From: Rapana venosa
Taxonomy: Eukaryota; Mollusca; Gastropoda; Neogastropoda; Muricidae
Assembly: GCA_028751875.1 (NCBI GenBank)
Contig: CM054141.1
Span: 74,954,703-75,018,702, forward strand
Length of the DNA: 64,000 nt
Direction: 5' to 3'
How positions within the stretch are numbered: the stretch's first letter is position 1; every line of letters begins with the position of its first letter. The translations under genes were made by a program, and so were the position numbers. Positions 44,216 through 56,959 of the stretch are shown here, in pieces. The notes beneath the pieces are model-generated. The model made no database searches. It saw only the letters and a program-made list of their open reading frames with translations, and was not told where the DNA came from.

Positions 44216-46789
44216 TCAGGCAAACCCCCAAATGAAATGTTTGTCTTCTGTGTGGAAAAAGTACATGTCATTTACAAAAGCCCCTTTAACACCCAAAATT
44301 GGTCTTTTTGTTGTTTGGGGGTTCCCCCGCTTAAACCCCCCCGGGGGCTGTCCCCAGAACGCCACACTCTGTCTCACTCCTGCCACCTGGGGAAAGGTGT
44401 AGACCCTAACTGCACAAGGATGAGAAGTGGCAACGGATGAGAAATGTGCACACGGTGGAAATGTGCACAAGGATGAGAGGAGGACGGGGTTTTTAAGGAC
44501 CCGGCTTGCCACACAGACAGCGCTTTTGCCTTCAGAGCATTCTCTTCTCCTTTAAAGGACAGTGCGTTGTTTGCTAAGTTGGGCCATGGGGGAGGGCCCT
44601 CTCACCCCGCATTTGAAAGCAGAACAAAAATTTTATAAGGCCTTGGGATGGCTGAGACAATCTACCACAGCATTTGAAAAAGAAAACAGACAAAGGGTTT
44701 TTTATGCCGCCCCCAAGAAAAAACCCCCCAGAAAAAAATTGGGGGTGGGGGGGGAGGGGCAATGTACTGCCCTGGAACTCGAGTTTTTTTTCCCGTTTTT
44801 GCCCAAAGTAAGCCCACATTAAAAACAATAAAAAGGTTTTCAGTCGACATCGTTTTACAAAAAGCTTTAATTGCAGGGCCTATTGCGGGGGCCCTATCCC
44901 CTTTTTCCACAGCAAACCATGTCGGAGACCATCCCCCCTCGGAGATGGGTGGACAAGTCCTTTTCCCTCCTTAACTCACAGTCCTTTTTTTGTTTCCCTT
45001 AAAAGGCAAATTAAAAGTAAGGGGGGACCCTCCCCCCAGGGTTACTGTGGAGAAAACAGACAAAAACCCTACCTGGGCTGTAAACCACCAATGTCCTAAA
45101 CCGCGCATACCTAGTCGGGCCCTTTTTCAGTCGGGTGCTGGTGCAAACTTGCATTGGGCGGAGACGGCTCCAAGGCTTTCCCACCCCCTTTCCACAGGGG
45201 CCCAACTGTAAACCCTGAAACACACAACCCGGTCACTGCTTCTGCATTTCTTAATCACAACTAACTTAATTGCAAAAACTGAATATTGGGGGGTATTGGG
45301 TTTACCAGTTCAAACTGTCAAACAGTTAAAAAATCAACCCATAGCTGCCAACCTTCGTTTCCAAAAAACCCAGAGTTTTGGGGGAGGGTTGCACTTGAAA
45401 GGGAAATTTTGGCCGTGGGGTAAAACTGAAATTTACAAGCGGATTTGTGAGGGGATGAATGCTGAACCAGTTTAAAATTTTGGGGCCCCAGACTTGTTTC
45501 TATTTTGCTATTTCAGTCATCTTAAAGTCTTCAAACCCCTGAACTCTGCTTTCATCAGCTGAAATCAGAACAGCTATTACACCAAACTCAAGGTAAAAAA
45601 CTCTGCTCTTTCCCTCTTTGTGCATTAATGACATTTTTTTCTGCCAGGCCAAATTTAAACCAAAGCAGGGGGGGCACAAAATGCAGAAAGAAAGTTTACA
45701 AAATGTATGGAAAACCCCTTGTTTTGAGAACCCCCTTCTGACTCATTGTTCTCTGCCCTTTGGTGACAGTACTGGAAACCACACGCCCCAGACGTCCTAT
45801 GCATTTTTTCCCTTGATTTTTTTTACATTTTAAAAACCCAAATTGCAGCTAAGTTCGGGGAAAAAAGAAAGGGTTGGCAGCTATGTTTTAAAAAGGGCCC
45901 CCTGCAAAATCAATTTTTCTCTTTTTCATTTTCTGAACTTTTTATTGCAAAAACAAAAAATTTTCATTTTTAAATGCAAAATTTACCCCCAATACAACAG
46001 TTAAAACAAAAGAAACCAAAAGAAAAACATGACCAAAAATTAAAAAAAAGCAGTAAGTCAGTACAAATCTTACTGTCCAAAAAAAAAACATAATTCCCCA
46101 TCTCCTCTCCCAAACAAAAGGAAAATTTAAATGACATAAAAAATTTTTTTAGGCTGTGCTGAGGGTTGCTGGTTTATTCCACTCCACACACAGAGGGCTG
46201 ATTTAAGTGAGAGGGGTGTGGGTGTGTGAGTGTATGCGCGCACTTTATTTGCTCGGGGTTAATATCCAGCATTTTGAAACCTTTTCTCCATGAAAAAACC
46301 AGTTTGTGTCGCATCACCCCTTTTACATTTTTACTGATATTCGGAAAAAAACCCCCCTGCACCCCTCCTGGGGAAGACTGAAGAAATCCTACCTAAAAAC
46401 CTTTTTCCTCATTAAATATCATAAAGGTTGAAGCCCCATAAAAAAGCAGTTTAAAACCCTTTCCTCTGATTTCATTCAGAGTGGACTCACCAGGCCCTTG
46501 TTGAAAACGGTCAGAAAACATTTCCTGTGAAACCCGGTTGCTCCCCCTGCTGCCCAAACACTCTCCCAAATTTAATCATAAAACATTGTCCAAAAAAGGA
46601 AAAAGGTTTGCTTTCTTAAATTTCCCAAAGGAGCCCCATGTTTTATAATTAAAATCTATCGTTTTTTTTTTCCAACCATATTTGCCCTGCTTGTGAACGA
46701 AATTTTTAAATTTCACTAATGCAAGAGCGTAAAACAGGTTTCAAAATTTTCACTGGGCCCAAAGGCAAACACCCAAAAGTTCCCTGCTG

Positions 46790-48765
46790 GCTCTTTCTAC
46801 ATCCACAACTGTCTCTCTTCAAAACCCCATCCGGGCCCTTTTTAGCTTGTGCATCATCTACATCCACAACGGGTTCTTTTTTTCTAAACCCATCCGGGCC
46901 TGTTACCCTTGTCACCCATCTACACCCCACAACGTCCCCTCTTCTAAACCCTTTCCGGGCCCCCTGTTAGTTTTGTCCATCATTACACCCAAAACCCTTT
47001 TCCTCTTCAAAACCCCCCCGGCCCTTTGTTACCCTTGTGCATCATTTTACATCCACAATGTCTCTCTTCTAAACCCACCCGGCCGTTAGTTGTGCATATT
47101 ACACCCACAACTGTCTCTCTTCAAAAACCCATCCTCCCCTGCTAGTTGTGCATCATCTACATCCACAATTTTCCCCTCTTTCTAACCCCCCCTTGGCCCT
47201 TTGTTGGGTTTGTGCTTTCATCAAACACCCCAAAAACTGTCCCCTTTTCTAAACCCATTTTGGGCCTTTTTAGCGGGTTCCATAAATCCACCCAAAACGT
47301 CTTTTAAACCCATCCGGGCCTTTTAGCTTTTTGCATCATCTAAAATCCACAACTGTCTCTTTTCAAAAACCCAAATTTTCCCCCCCGTTAGCTTTTTTCC
47401 ATCATCTACATCCATCTGTCTTCTTTTTAAACCCCACCTGGCCTTTTTAGCTTGTGCACCCTCTACATCCACAACGGGTCTTCTAAACCCACCCTTTGGC
47501 CTGTTGCTTTTTCATCATCTACATCCACAACTGTCTTCTAAACCCACCCGGGCCCCTTTTTAGCTTGTGCATCATCTACATTCCACAACTGTCTCTCTTA
47601 AAAAACCCCCACCTGGCCTTTTAGTTTGGCATCATCTACTTCCCACAACGGGTCTCTTTTCAAAACCCCACCGGCCTTTGTTATTTGTGCATAAACCCTC
47701 CCATCCACAACTTCCCTCTTTTTAAACCCACCCGGGCCCTTTTTAATTTGTGCATAAATTCTACACCCACAAACTGTCTCTCTTCAAAACCCCATCCTGG
47801 CCGGGTTAGTTGTGCATCCCCTACACCCCCCACTTCTCTTTTCAAAACCCACCCGGGCCGGGTTTAGCGGGTGAAATCTTCTACATCCAAAAACTTTTTC
47901 CCCCTTCAAAACCCAAACCTGGCCTTTTTTGCTTTGTGCATAATCAAAACCTTTCCAAACAACTGTTTTCTTTTTCAAAAACCCACCCTGGTTGTTACTT
48001 GTCCCATCTTTTCAAAAATCCACACGGTCTCTCTTCAAAAACCCCCCGGGTCTTTAAGTTTGGGGCATCAACTACATCCACAACTGTCCCCCCTTCAAAA
48101 ACCCCACCCTGGCCTGTTACTTGTAAATAAATCACATTCACAACGGGTCCCTCTTTAAACCCATCCGGCCCTGTTAGCTTTTTGCTTCACTACATCCAAA
48201 ACTTTTCTCTTTTCTAACCCCCCCGGGCCCTGTTGTTGTCCCTCTTTCTACACCCACAACTGTCCCCTAAACCCACCCGGGCCTTTTTAAGTTTGGCATA
48301 TCTACATCCAAAAACTGCCCTTCCTCTTCAAAACCCCCCGGGCCCTTTTTGCTTGTGCATCCTTTTTAAAACCAAACTGTCTTCTCTAAAACCCACCCTG
48401 GCCTTTTTAGTTTTGTGCATTCATCTACATCCACAACTGTCTCCTTCAAAACCCACCCTGGCTTTTACTTGGCATCATCTACACCCACAACTGTCTCTCT
48501 TCTAAACCCCCCGGGCCCTTTTATTTGTCATCTCTAAACCCCAAAATTGTTTTCTTTTTTTAAAAAACCCCATCCGGGCCGGGTTTTGCTTGTGCTCATC
48601 TACATCCACAACGGGCCTTTTCTAAACCCATCCTGGCCTTTTTAGCTTGTCTTTCATCTACATCCCCAACGCCCTTCCTCTTCAAAACCCACCCTGGCCT
48701 TTGGGTTGTGCATCATCTGTTTCCACAACTTTCCCCTTAAAAAACCCATCCTGGCCTGGAACTGG
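46790..48765 (-). repeat. Expanded 58-bp minisatellite, about 33 units
   Basis: Reverse complement of the 13721-14126 unit: CATCTACATCCACAACTGTC, then TCTCTTCTAAACCCA(C/T)CCTG, then GCCTGTTAGCTTGTGCAT. About 33 units fit in the 1.98-kb span. Many units show indels and the substitutions CTGT to CGGG or TGTT to TTTT, which look like consensus error rather than natural divergence. Apparent open frames rich in NPPGP strings are repeat artefacts. Confidence 0.92.
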
Positions 48766-50300
48766 GTAACCCTGCGTTTACTCCACCTCTTTTTTTGCTT
48801 TTTTTTGGGGGGTCAGTGTGGTCAGTTTTTATGCAAAAATCTCCACATGATCCGTCATGTTTTTTTTGAAAAGTTGCTGTGCGCATATTTTAGTCGGGGA
48901 AAGAAAGTCTTCAAAAAGTTTGGCCTAGCAGACCCCCCGTGCGCGAGATGGGTGAGAAAGGGGGTTTTTTGTTTTTCAAAATTTTTTAGTAAAAAAAATC
49001 ATATTTATGTATTTAAAAACTTTTTTCCGGGAACAAATAACAAAAATAAAACGGTGCACAGGTCTGCAAAAAAAACAAAAAAGTTTAAATAATGCAAAAA
49101 TATTAAAGAACACACTTAACACGGGGTACAAAGGCTGATGACCCAAAAAAGCCTTTAAAAATGAGATCAGGGTTCCCGGGGGTTATTTTCAAATTTTAAA
49201 TTTCGACACTTCCTCGTGAACAACTTAAAAATCGTTTTTGCCTTACAGAACTACATTCAATCGACAGACCCCACCTTTTTTCAAAATTTTTGAGATAACT
49301 CTTTTAAAAAAGGTTTAAAGATCAGAACAAATCGAGGATTGAAGGGAAAGAAATTCCTTTTTTTTGGAAAAAAAATTTGGGTTTTGATCGTTTCTTTATC
49401 ATAGCATCTTTACGTGTAAAGCTTTGAAGAAAGCGGCAAAAGCATTTTTACAATTTGGTGATATTTTTTTCCCGGGAATTTTCTCAAAGTCTCCCTGTCA
49501 AACTTTAAAGCCACTAATTCTGGTCCTAAAAGGAGCAGGCTAGGCCCAAGTGCAAAAGGGGAAATTTTCCCAGTAAAGGCCCAGGATAGCAAAAAAAAGG
49601 GGCAGTGTAGGTAAAAACCCCCTTTGCTTCCCGAGAAAATCCAGCAGGAGGGCAAAAAGGGGCCCCTTGTTCCCAGATAAGCCACTTTCCCCAGCCATCC
49701 ATTTTCAGCAGGAACAACACCACAACCCCCCGGCCCTGCCAGTGTTACATAACCCCTGCCCCATCCAAGTGTCCCCCCTTTCCTGGGCAAAAAAGGGGTT
49801 TTGCACAACGGGATGTCCAGTTTTACATAAACCCTGCCCAGCATCCAATGAAAAGCACTCCAAGGCAAAAAGGGTTTTGCCCGCGGGATTTCTGCTGTTG
49901 CCCCCTTTGCCCCAGAAAATTTGGGCCCATTACAGGCATGGAATAAAAGGAAAGCTTTTTTCCCCTTTGAAAGGGCCCTTGGGGGTCCAGGGGGGGGGCC
50001 CAAATTCCCCCCGGCGGGGTCAAGGGGCAAAAGCTCCCTGAAGTTAAAAGGGTTTGTCAGCAATTCAAAGCCTGTAAAAAAGCCAGTTTTGATTCAAAGG
50101 GGGGCGCCCCTTGCGGATTCCCGCATTAAAAAAAAAAAAAAAGGCCCCAAAAACGATGTGGGGCAGTGAAACCCCAATGGATGAAAAAAAATCCTGGACA
50201 GCCCCTTTGTGAAAAAACCCATTGGGGAAAATTCCCAATTTGCTGTTTGTAAAATTTCTTTAAAATTAAGCATTATTTCCGCCGTTGATGCTTCTGATTG

Positions 50301-52734
50301 ATAAATTTCTGATAAATAAAATTATAATACAGCCCAGCATTTAAAAGCAAAAGGCTGTGTGTTTAACCCTTTTCCCGTGCGCCCTTTGCAAAAAGGGGGG
50401 GCCCTGTGTCACCACAGAAATGACGTCCTTTTTGAAGTCACACTCCCCCACTTTCGTGGGGTTGGGTGACATTTTTTGCGAAGCTTGAAAATTTTTTTTC
50501 TTTCCATTTTACACATTTCTGACCCTTTTTCTAATATTGTGTGTTGCTGCATTTACAAACAAACAAACAACACCAAATTTTAAAAAAGGAAAATTTATTA
50601 TTTCTTTTAATAATAAAAAAAAAGTTTAAAAAAATTCCCTTCCTTTTTCCCGGCAAGAGAGGTTTTCTGCCAAAAAAAACTGCTCTCCTGTCCCCCAGAC
50701 CAGGAGAAAGTCCCGCACGGCCAAAGAAAAGGTGCTGCCAAATACAGGGACCCGCTTCTTTTTTCCCTGCTCCCCGCTAGAAACTCCCAGGTTTTACCCA
50801 AAGGTCAGATTTTCTGTATGCAACCGTTTCCCGCCCACCCTTTAAGGTAGCCGCCCTTCCCCACCTTTTGGGATGGGTGCTGGGTATGGCCCCTGGTTTT
50901 CCCCCCGAATGGGTAAAAATTTAAAAAAATGGGTCTTTAAAGTGCCCTTAATTTTGAATTTTTGGGACATATATCTTCTTTTTCTTCCTTTTTTTTCCCT
51001 GTTTCTTTTCCCGGGGAGGTTTTTTCATGATGAGCCTTCTCCTCCAAACCTTCTGTTTTGACTTCCCCCCCTTTTTTTATGCCCCTTTCTCTAAGATCAT
51101 TGCAATAAAGGCAGCCCCGGTTTAGGAAGAGAATTTCCCCCCAAAATGGCAGGGCGGGACTTGAAGTTTTACCCGGGAAAACTGTAAAAATCCCCCCCTT
51201 AATTCCCCCGACACCATCCAGATTAAAAACCCGGTCTTCCAGGGGCCAAGGGCGGAAAGGGCTGAAGGGGAAGGGTCTGGGAACCCCCTGGCTGTGACAA
51301 AGTCCGTCCCCCGGGTGCTTCCGTTTGGGCCCGACTGACAAAACTCTCTCCTCTCGTCATTGCTATGGGCTTCGGGAAATTCCCGTTATTGCCTTAAGGG
51401 GCGCTGCTTTTTGATGCCCCAACAGTTTAAAAAAAATAGGAAAAAAAATTCCCTTTGTTCCCTAGTTTATTCGAAATCTAAATTCAAAACACACTGACCA
51501 AACAGTTTTTTCATTCCTGATTTACCCCCCCGATTGTCAAGTGCGGGGTGTGTGTTTTGTGTGGTTTAAAGAAAAATTTAATTTCTCCTGTATCTTGCCT
51601 TTTTTTCAAGAATGATTTCTTTAAAATTTTGGGGTGTTTGTTGTGTGTGTTGGGGTGTGTGTGTGTGTGTTTTTTTGTGTGGTGTGTGTGGTGTGGGTGT
51701 TTATGTCTTTCTAAAAATAATGGTCATTATTGTTTCCCCGGGGGCACGGTTTTTTTTGGTGTGTATGTGTGATCAAAAATGTGTTCATATATTGGTGTGG
51801 GTTTTGTATGGGGGTTTCGCGTTTTTTTGGGGGTGTGAATGTGGGACGGGGCGTGCCGCGTAAAAAAAAAAATTAAATTTATAACTTTTTCCCCAAACAA
51901 TGGGTTTTTTTCAACATTGTATTCCCTTTCATTGGTGTGTGGGGGTGTGGTTTTGTTTTTGTGTGGTGGTTTTGTGTTTTGCGGTGCCTTGGGGTGTGCA
52001 CGCAAACCCGGGTTTTTTTGGTTGTGGATGGAAAAAATTTTTTTTTAAACTATCTTGGGAAAGTTTTTTTAAACAATCTGAAAAAGTTTTTTTTTTGTGA
52101 GAAAAATTATAGGTATCAATTTTGGGCCCCGTGTCTGCTGACCTCTCAGGTCCCTGGTCGGGCCTTTCCTCCCTGAAAAATTCTTTCCCCTCCTCTGCTC
52201 GTCAGCCCCTGTCCCGGTCAGCGTTTCCTCACTCCCTTCCACCTTGTTTACCTCCCCCCACCACAAATTTCCTGTCCTCACAGGGGCCCACAACAAAGTC
52301 CTCCTTTAGGTTGGCAGCTGATCAGGAACGACAGACTGTCCTCCAGGCCCGCCCCCATTTCCCCCCCCGTGGATTGGGGTTTTCGCCTGCATAACCTCAG
52401 GGCCCAGGCTTTGTCACACTACGTCTAGAAAAGAAGAACAATCAAAATTTCTTTTTACACACACTGTTCAACACACACAAAAACGCATTTTCCATACACA
52501 CAAAGCATTTCCAAAAAACCCCAAAAAGAAAACCATGAATTTCAAACACAGGTTAAAGGACAAAACCCCCCAAAGGGAAAAGCTCTCAACTCAGCAGCAG
52601 GATAAATGGAAAAATCCCAAAATAAACCAGATTCCAACTTCATAGTAAAAATATGTTCTTTCAGCCAGAAAGGGCCCCTAGAGCCGGAAACTTTTTCCGG
52701 TTTCCCGTAGCGTTAACGAAAATGAAAGGGTTTT
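50301..52734. other. Noisy DNA beyond IR2 with no recognised gene
   Basis: No conserved protein block, SINE or LINE could be placed. It contains a (GT)n patch (51627-51700) and GT-rich sequence at 51920-51990. A minus-strand frame at 50937-51341 (134 codons) and a plus frame at 52122-52394 are open but match no family I know. Spliced exons obscured by indels cannot be excluded. Confidence 0.45.
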
Positions 52735-52950
52735 TTTACCACCCCGGGGACAGGACGCTGTTGTCGCCCCGGGTACTTTCCCCAGCAAAGCTGGGGGACC
52801 CACTTGTACCCCCTGGGGTTTTTTTGGGGTGAGAAAATAGGAGTAAAGTGGGCTTTCCCCAAGGACACAACACCCAGCCGAGCGGGGGGTCGAACCCCCC
52901 GACCTCTGGGTCACGATCGAAACCCCCTAAACCACTCGACCCCGGTGCCC
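52735..52950 (-). mobile_element. Second-type tRNA-headed SINE
   Basis: On the minus strand a tRNA-like head (about 52950-52880) has GGTCGAGTGGTTTA as A-box-like and GGGTTCGACCCCC as B-box-like sequence. A body with GTGTCCTTGGGGAAAGCCCACTTTACTCC and CCAGCTTTGCTGGGGAAAGTA follows. The phrase TCCTTGGGxAAGxCACTT is a hallmark of widespread invertebrate SINEs of the MetaSINE type; I use that name from memory. Its head and body differ from the SINE at 8900-9275. Confidence 0.7.
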
Positions 52951-53094
52951 CCCCAACCCTTTAGTGAGATTTTTCCCAAACACCCGCAAACCCGTGTGTA
53001 GAGTTTTCAGGGGGGGGGGGGGGGGGGTTGTTTTGGGGGCATTTTTGATTATCTGCTTCTTACCAACACGACCGGCCTTTCTTCCAAAAAGGGA

Positions 53095-53375
53095 GGGAAA
53101 ACTCATCAGCAAACAATGGCCCACTCTTCCCTAAGGTGAAAAAGGGTTTTTTGGGGTGTGTTTTTTCCCTGTTTTCGTGCAAGGTTTTAGTGTGGGAGTG
53201 GTTTGTGTTTTGTGTTGGTGTGTGTGTTTTGTGTGTGGTGTGGGGGGGGTGGTTTTTTGTGTGTGATGTGGTGATGTTCTGTGTGCATTTGCACTTGGGA
53301 AATCCCCCTTTTCCGCCTCATCTAAAGGCTTTCAGGGGAGTGGGGTCGCACTGAGTCCCAAATCCCAGGGGGAAA
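53095..53375 (-). mobile_element. Degraded SINE fragment of the 8900-type family
   Basis: Minus-strand words corresponding to CAATGGCCCACTCTTCC, CATCTAAAGGCTTTCAGGGGAGTGG and CGCACTGAGT..CCCAGGGGGAAAAATCCCCC follow the family order. The centre is replaced or corrupted by GT-rich sequence (53185-53285). No intact head is visible. Confidence 0.6.
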
Positions 53376-53584
53376 AATCCCCCAGAACAGGGAAACTTTG
53401 GGGGGGGCTGGACCCCGTGCGGGGTGGCCGCATTTTATCCGACTCTGAGGGACCCGCAGGGCAACACCCGAGGGCAGTCCTTTCTCCAGGGGTGGGAAAA
53501 AAGTCCAAATGACGGAAAATGCAAAAAGGGACGAAATCCCAAACTATGAGGAGTGCAGCACGATTGATAAAACCCTTTTTTCCT

Positions 53585-53780
53585 TGCAACGTTCAAAGTG
53601 ATGGGCAGGGAAAGTTTAAAGGGGGGAAAAAGCAATCCAATTTTGCACAAGTCCAGAACTGACGCAATTCCCTTTCCCGACGTTCAAAGTGATGACAAGG
53701 AACCCTTTTAGGGGAACAGCAAAACCAATCTAGCCCAAGTCCAAAAGACAAACAACTTCCCCTACAGGGCTTTTAAAGTC
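53585..53780 (+). repeat. About 91-bp tandem repeat, two units
   Basis: ACGTTCAAAGTGATG occurs at about 53588 and 53679, each followed by a GGAAA..GGGG..GCAA.CCAAT and CAAGTCCA.AA order. A third decayed unit may follow. Stretches 53376-53584 and 53781-54777 are AT-rich or noisy and unassigned. Confidence 0.7.
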
Positions 53781-54777
53781 AGAGAAAAATGGTTTCCCTT
53801 CTTCCCCCCCGAACGGATCAATCCTCGTTGCTTTTGCTTGGTGGGGGGCTAGCACTGTTCAAGGGTTTCCCTGGCTGGAGGTGCATGCCCCCCATTAGGG
53901 GGAGGAGAAATTTAAAAAAAAAATCGTTTTTAAAACAACGAATAAAAGTAATGACTGAAAAGGGAAACCCAACCAAAAAAGAAAAATAAAAACAAAAGTT
54001 GACTTGTAACCAAACCAAAAAACCCCTTTTTTAAAAAGGTAATTTTAAAAATTATATAGTTTACGCAAAAAAAAAAAACAAAAAAAAACAAAAAAATAAC
54101 AAAAAACCCAAAAAAACCTTTTAAAAATTATAGTTATACAGCAAAAGAAGTCCAGTGATTCCCTGAAGCCCGACTGAAACACGGAAAATCACAGAGTCAA
54201 AGGGCAGTCTTAAACCCCCAAAATACAATCTAATCACAGCAGGAGACTAGGAAATAAATTTTTCTTTTAAAAACCCTCTGGGCCTCCACAAATTTTTCAA
54301 CAAGAAGGAAAAAAAAAAGCCCCGAAAAAAAAAAAAAAGAAAAAATTTTGAAAAAAAAAGATAAAAGCCCAGAGTTAGCCACTTTTCTGAAATTAGGTAA
54401 CTGACTTAAGTCCTTTTGTGTAGCTAGTCATATCCACATTTTTTTGTCATATATCATATTTATATCCAATCACACAACTAAACAGAACCAAACTCCCTCA
54501 ACACGAAACAAAAAAGGGACAGGAAAAACCCAAAAACAAAAATTTCCCGATTTTAATCATCTTTTTTAAAAAATGAGGAATAAAGGGTTTGGTGTCTCTG
54601 AAACCCCGGTATAAAAAATAGAAAATATCTTCATATCGCCCCGATAAAATCACCATAAAAAAATGCCCTTTCCACAGTTTCTCTTTTCTTTTTCCCCTCC
54701 TTGTTTATGGGTCTGCACTTTCTTCTGCCAACAAAATTTCATTATAAAATGTCATTAACATCACTAACATTCTACCC

Positions 54778-54912
54778 CGTGTGTGTGTGTGGTGTGGTTT
54801 TGTTGTGTGTGCGTGTTTTGCGCGTTTTGAGAGAAAAGAGTCACGCACGCGCGCACGCAAGAGAGAGAGAGTTTTTGAGTTGTGAGTGTTTTTGTGTGTG
54901 AGTGTGTGGGTC
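54778..54912. repeat. (GT)n tract with CG-alternating patch
   Basis: GTGTGTGTGTGG, then CACGCACGCGCGCACGC and (AG)n, then GTGTGTGAGTGTG. It is low-complexity, with no gene. Confidence 0.85.
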
Positions 54913-54949
54913 ACTGGTGTGTGTTTTGTATAATTTCTATTTTTAATTT

Positions 54950-55345
54950 TTTTATTTTCCCGGGTTTTGGAAAAAAAGCACTTTTTGCTTTTTTTTCATC
55001 CAATCCCCGAATGTGTGCCGTTTTTTGGAAAAGTTTTCATCTTGGGGTTTGTCACTTGTTTTTTGTACAATAAAAAAATTATTATATTTAAAACGAGATT
55101 TATTAACTATTGCCTACTCTTCCAAAAAAAAAAAGAAAAGTTTTACCATGTGTGCAAGTTTTCTGCGGGGTGTTCGCACAAAAAGGGCTTTGGTTTATAC
55201 ATAGTCATCCGAAACTTTTTGATGGAGAGGGTCGGGGACTGATTTTTTAACCCCGAGGAAATAATGAATTTTTAACCTTGGGGTCAACACTCAACAGATC
55301 CGAGCGCATCACTCTAAAACCCCCAGGCTAACCCTGTTTTCCCCC
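54950..55345 (-). mobile_element. tRNA-headed SINE, degraded near-full-length copy
   Basis: In reverse orientation the family order is visible: tail, then GCCTACTCTTCC, CATGTGTGCAAGTTTTCTGC, GTTCGCACA..GGGCTTTGGTTTATA, TCATCCGAAACTTTT, GGAGAGGGTCGGGGACTGA, and a head remnant with GAGCGCATCACTCTAAAACC and CCCAGGCTAACCCTG. Both promoter boxes are damaged, partly perhaps by consensus errors. A GT-rich tract follows at 55350-55420. Confidence 0.75.
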
Positions 55346-55420
55346 TTTTGTTTTGGGGTGTGTGTGGGTGGGGTGGTGTGTGTTTGTGTGTTGTGTGTGT
55401 GTGTGTGTGTGTGTGATGGG

Positions 55421-56959
55421 AAAATTTTTTAAATTGATTTTCAAAATCCCCAATGCCCCAAGAGGGCCCCCAAAAGGGGAATTAAAACTTTAATCTAAAT
55501 ATGTGTGGGTATGCACGTGGGTGCAAAATGTGCATGCATTGTGGGCATGAGAAGAGAAGAAATCCCGAGAGAGGGCCGTTTCATTTTGGGGTTTTTAAAG
55601 TTTAAAAAATTGATACGATCTTAAAATATTTCGCCCCCCCCCCCAATTTCCTGGGGACAAAAGGGGCTTTTTTTTCTCAGAGTTTATGATTTACAAAATA
55701 AATTTTCACCCCCCCCATGCTATGAAAATTGGGAACGTCAAATTTTCCAAAGGGTGTCCCAAAAAACAATACCCTTTATTTAAGAACATTTTTTCACATT
55801 AAAAAAAAAAAACTTTAACTGTGGTTTGTAAAGTAAAATAAAAATTTAAAACTGGCAAAACTGTGAAGTAAGTTGTCAGCCCTTTTTCATTTATAGCAAA
55901 AAAAATGTGGACACCCACCCCAACTCTTTTCAAAGGGAAATTTTTTTAAGCCCGCCAGAAACCCGGGCCCTTTTGAGTAAAAAAAACAAGTTTCTAAATC
56001 ATTTTATCCCCATATCTAGTTTTTTTATTAAGTTTCTGGAGAAAAAGGCATGGTGAAACCATTCTGAGTTTATGATAAATAATTTTTGTGGGTCGATAGT
56101 GATACTGTGGACTGAGCGTGAGTGACATTACTGAGTGAGTGGGGTGAACTTCTCTTTATATTTTTTTATAATAATAAATACAAATTTATATAACAGAATC
56201 CTTGAAAGTTGTAAGCATACTGTATTTTTAAACCCAAACTGAACAGGAATTCTGTATGGGGTGGATCAAAAAAGGGCACTTTAAAAGAGTGTAGGGCAAA
56301 CCCACGTTTTTGTGTGTCACTGTCCCGGTTTTTTTTTGTGTGGTTTTGTTGTTGTTGACTTTTAAATTTTTTCGCTGTTCACTTTATTTTTGATTATTTT
56401 TTTTTTATCTTTGTTTTTAATTGTTTTAAAATTTCCCATTTGGGCTTATGAATTTGTTTACCTGACTGTGCTGGTCTTTGGGGAAACCCCTTTTAATCTG
56501 ACCCTACTGCCGTTCCCAAAAAATTTCACGTGATTACGAACTGAACCCCCCCATCCCAAACAAGGGCTAGTGTGTGTTTTTTCCCCAACCCTTTGGCAGT
56601 GAGAAACCGTCGGACCCTTTAAACTATGCTTTGCACCTTTAAAAAATTCAAAAACAGTACACGCTTTCTCCCGATAAAAAGCAGCTTTTAACACACTTTT
56701 GGGATTTTAAACCCCCCAAAACCAGACGGGGGAACAGGGGCGGGCCGACGTCATCCCATGGTGGCTTCCCTTTTCCCCCGTGTCCCCCCCTCACCTCTGA
56801 CTCCTTCTGTTACCCCTGACAACGTTTTCTTCCCCCATGCGCCGTCCACCCCCCCTTCAGCTGTTTCACTTTTCGTTTTTTTTCTCTGATAATTTTTTTT
56901 GTTCTGGGGAGAGATGAGTATACATATGTGTTTCAAAACACAGAACCCCTGATTAGAAG
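55421..56959. other. Noisy, unassigned stretch with one LINE terminus
   Basis: The only recognisable item is a minus-oriented 3' terminus of the CR1/L2-like LINE at about 56166-56215 (AATAATAAATACAAATTTATATAACAG). The rest has homopolymer noise and no credible gene. The last 200 bp may be the poorly preserved 5' part of the plus-strand LINE. Confidence 0.5.

Larger units (their letters stand above)
39580..50300 (-). repeat. Right arm of inverted duplication IR2
   Basis: Reverse complement of 12293-20933 in order, with block B first (39580-40602), then block A (40603-42105), the expanded 53-bp array, the GT minisatellite, and finally the expanded 58-bp array and the outer segment. From about 43000 onward the sequence is noisy, with words such as CTGT turned into CGGG or TTTT. 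Arm-specific features are a 47-bp tandem duplication (40134-40180/40181-40227), a truncated SINE (43982-44215) and much longer arrays. Confidence 0.88.

Noticed and set aside
46790..48765. CRISPR-like array of regular repeats
   Set aside because: Units are contiguous 58-bp tandem copies without unique spacers, in eukaryotic DNA.
50937..51341. Possible 134-codon minus-strand exon
   Set aside because: No recognised family, it lies in error-rich sequence, and splice signals cannot be judged.
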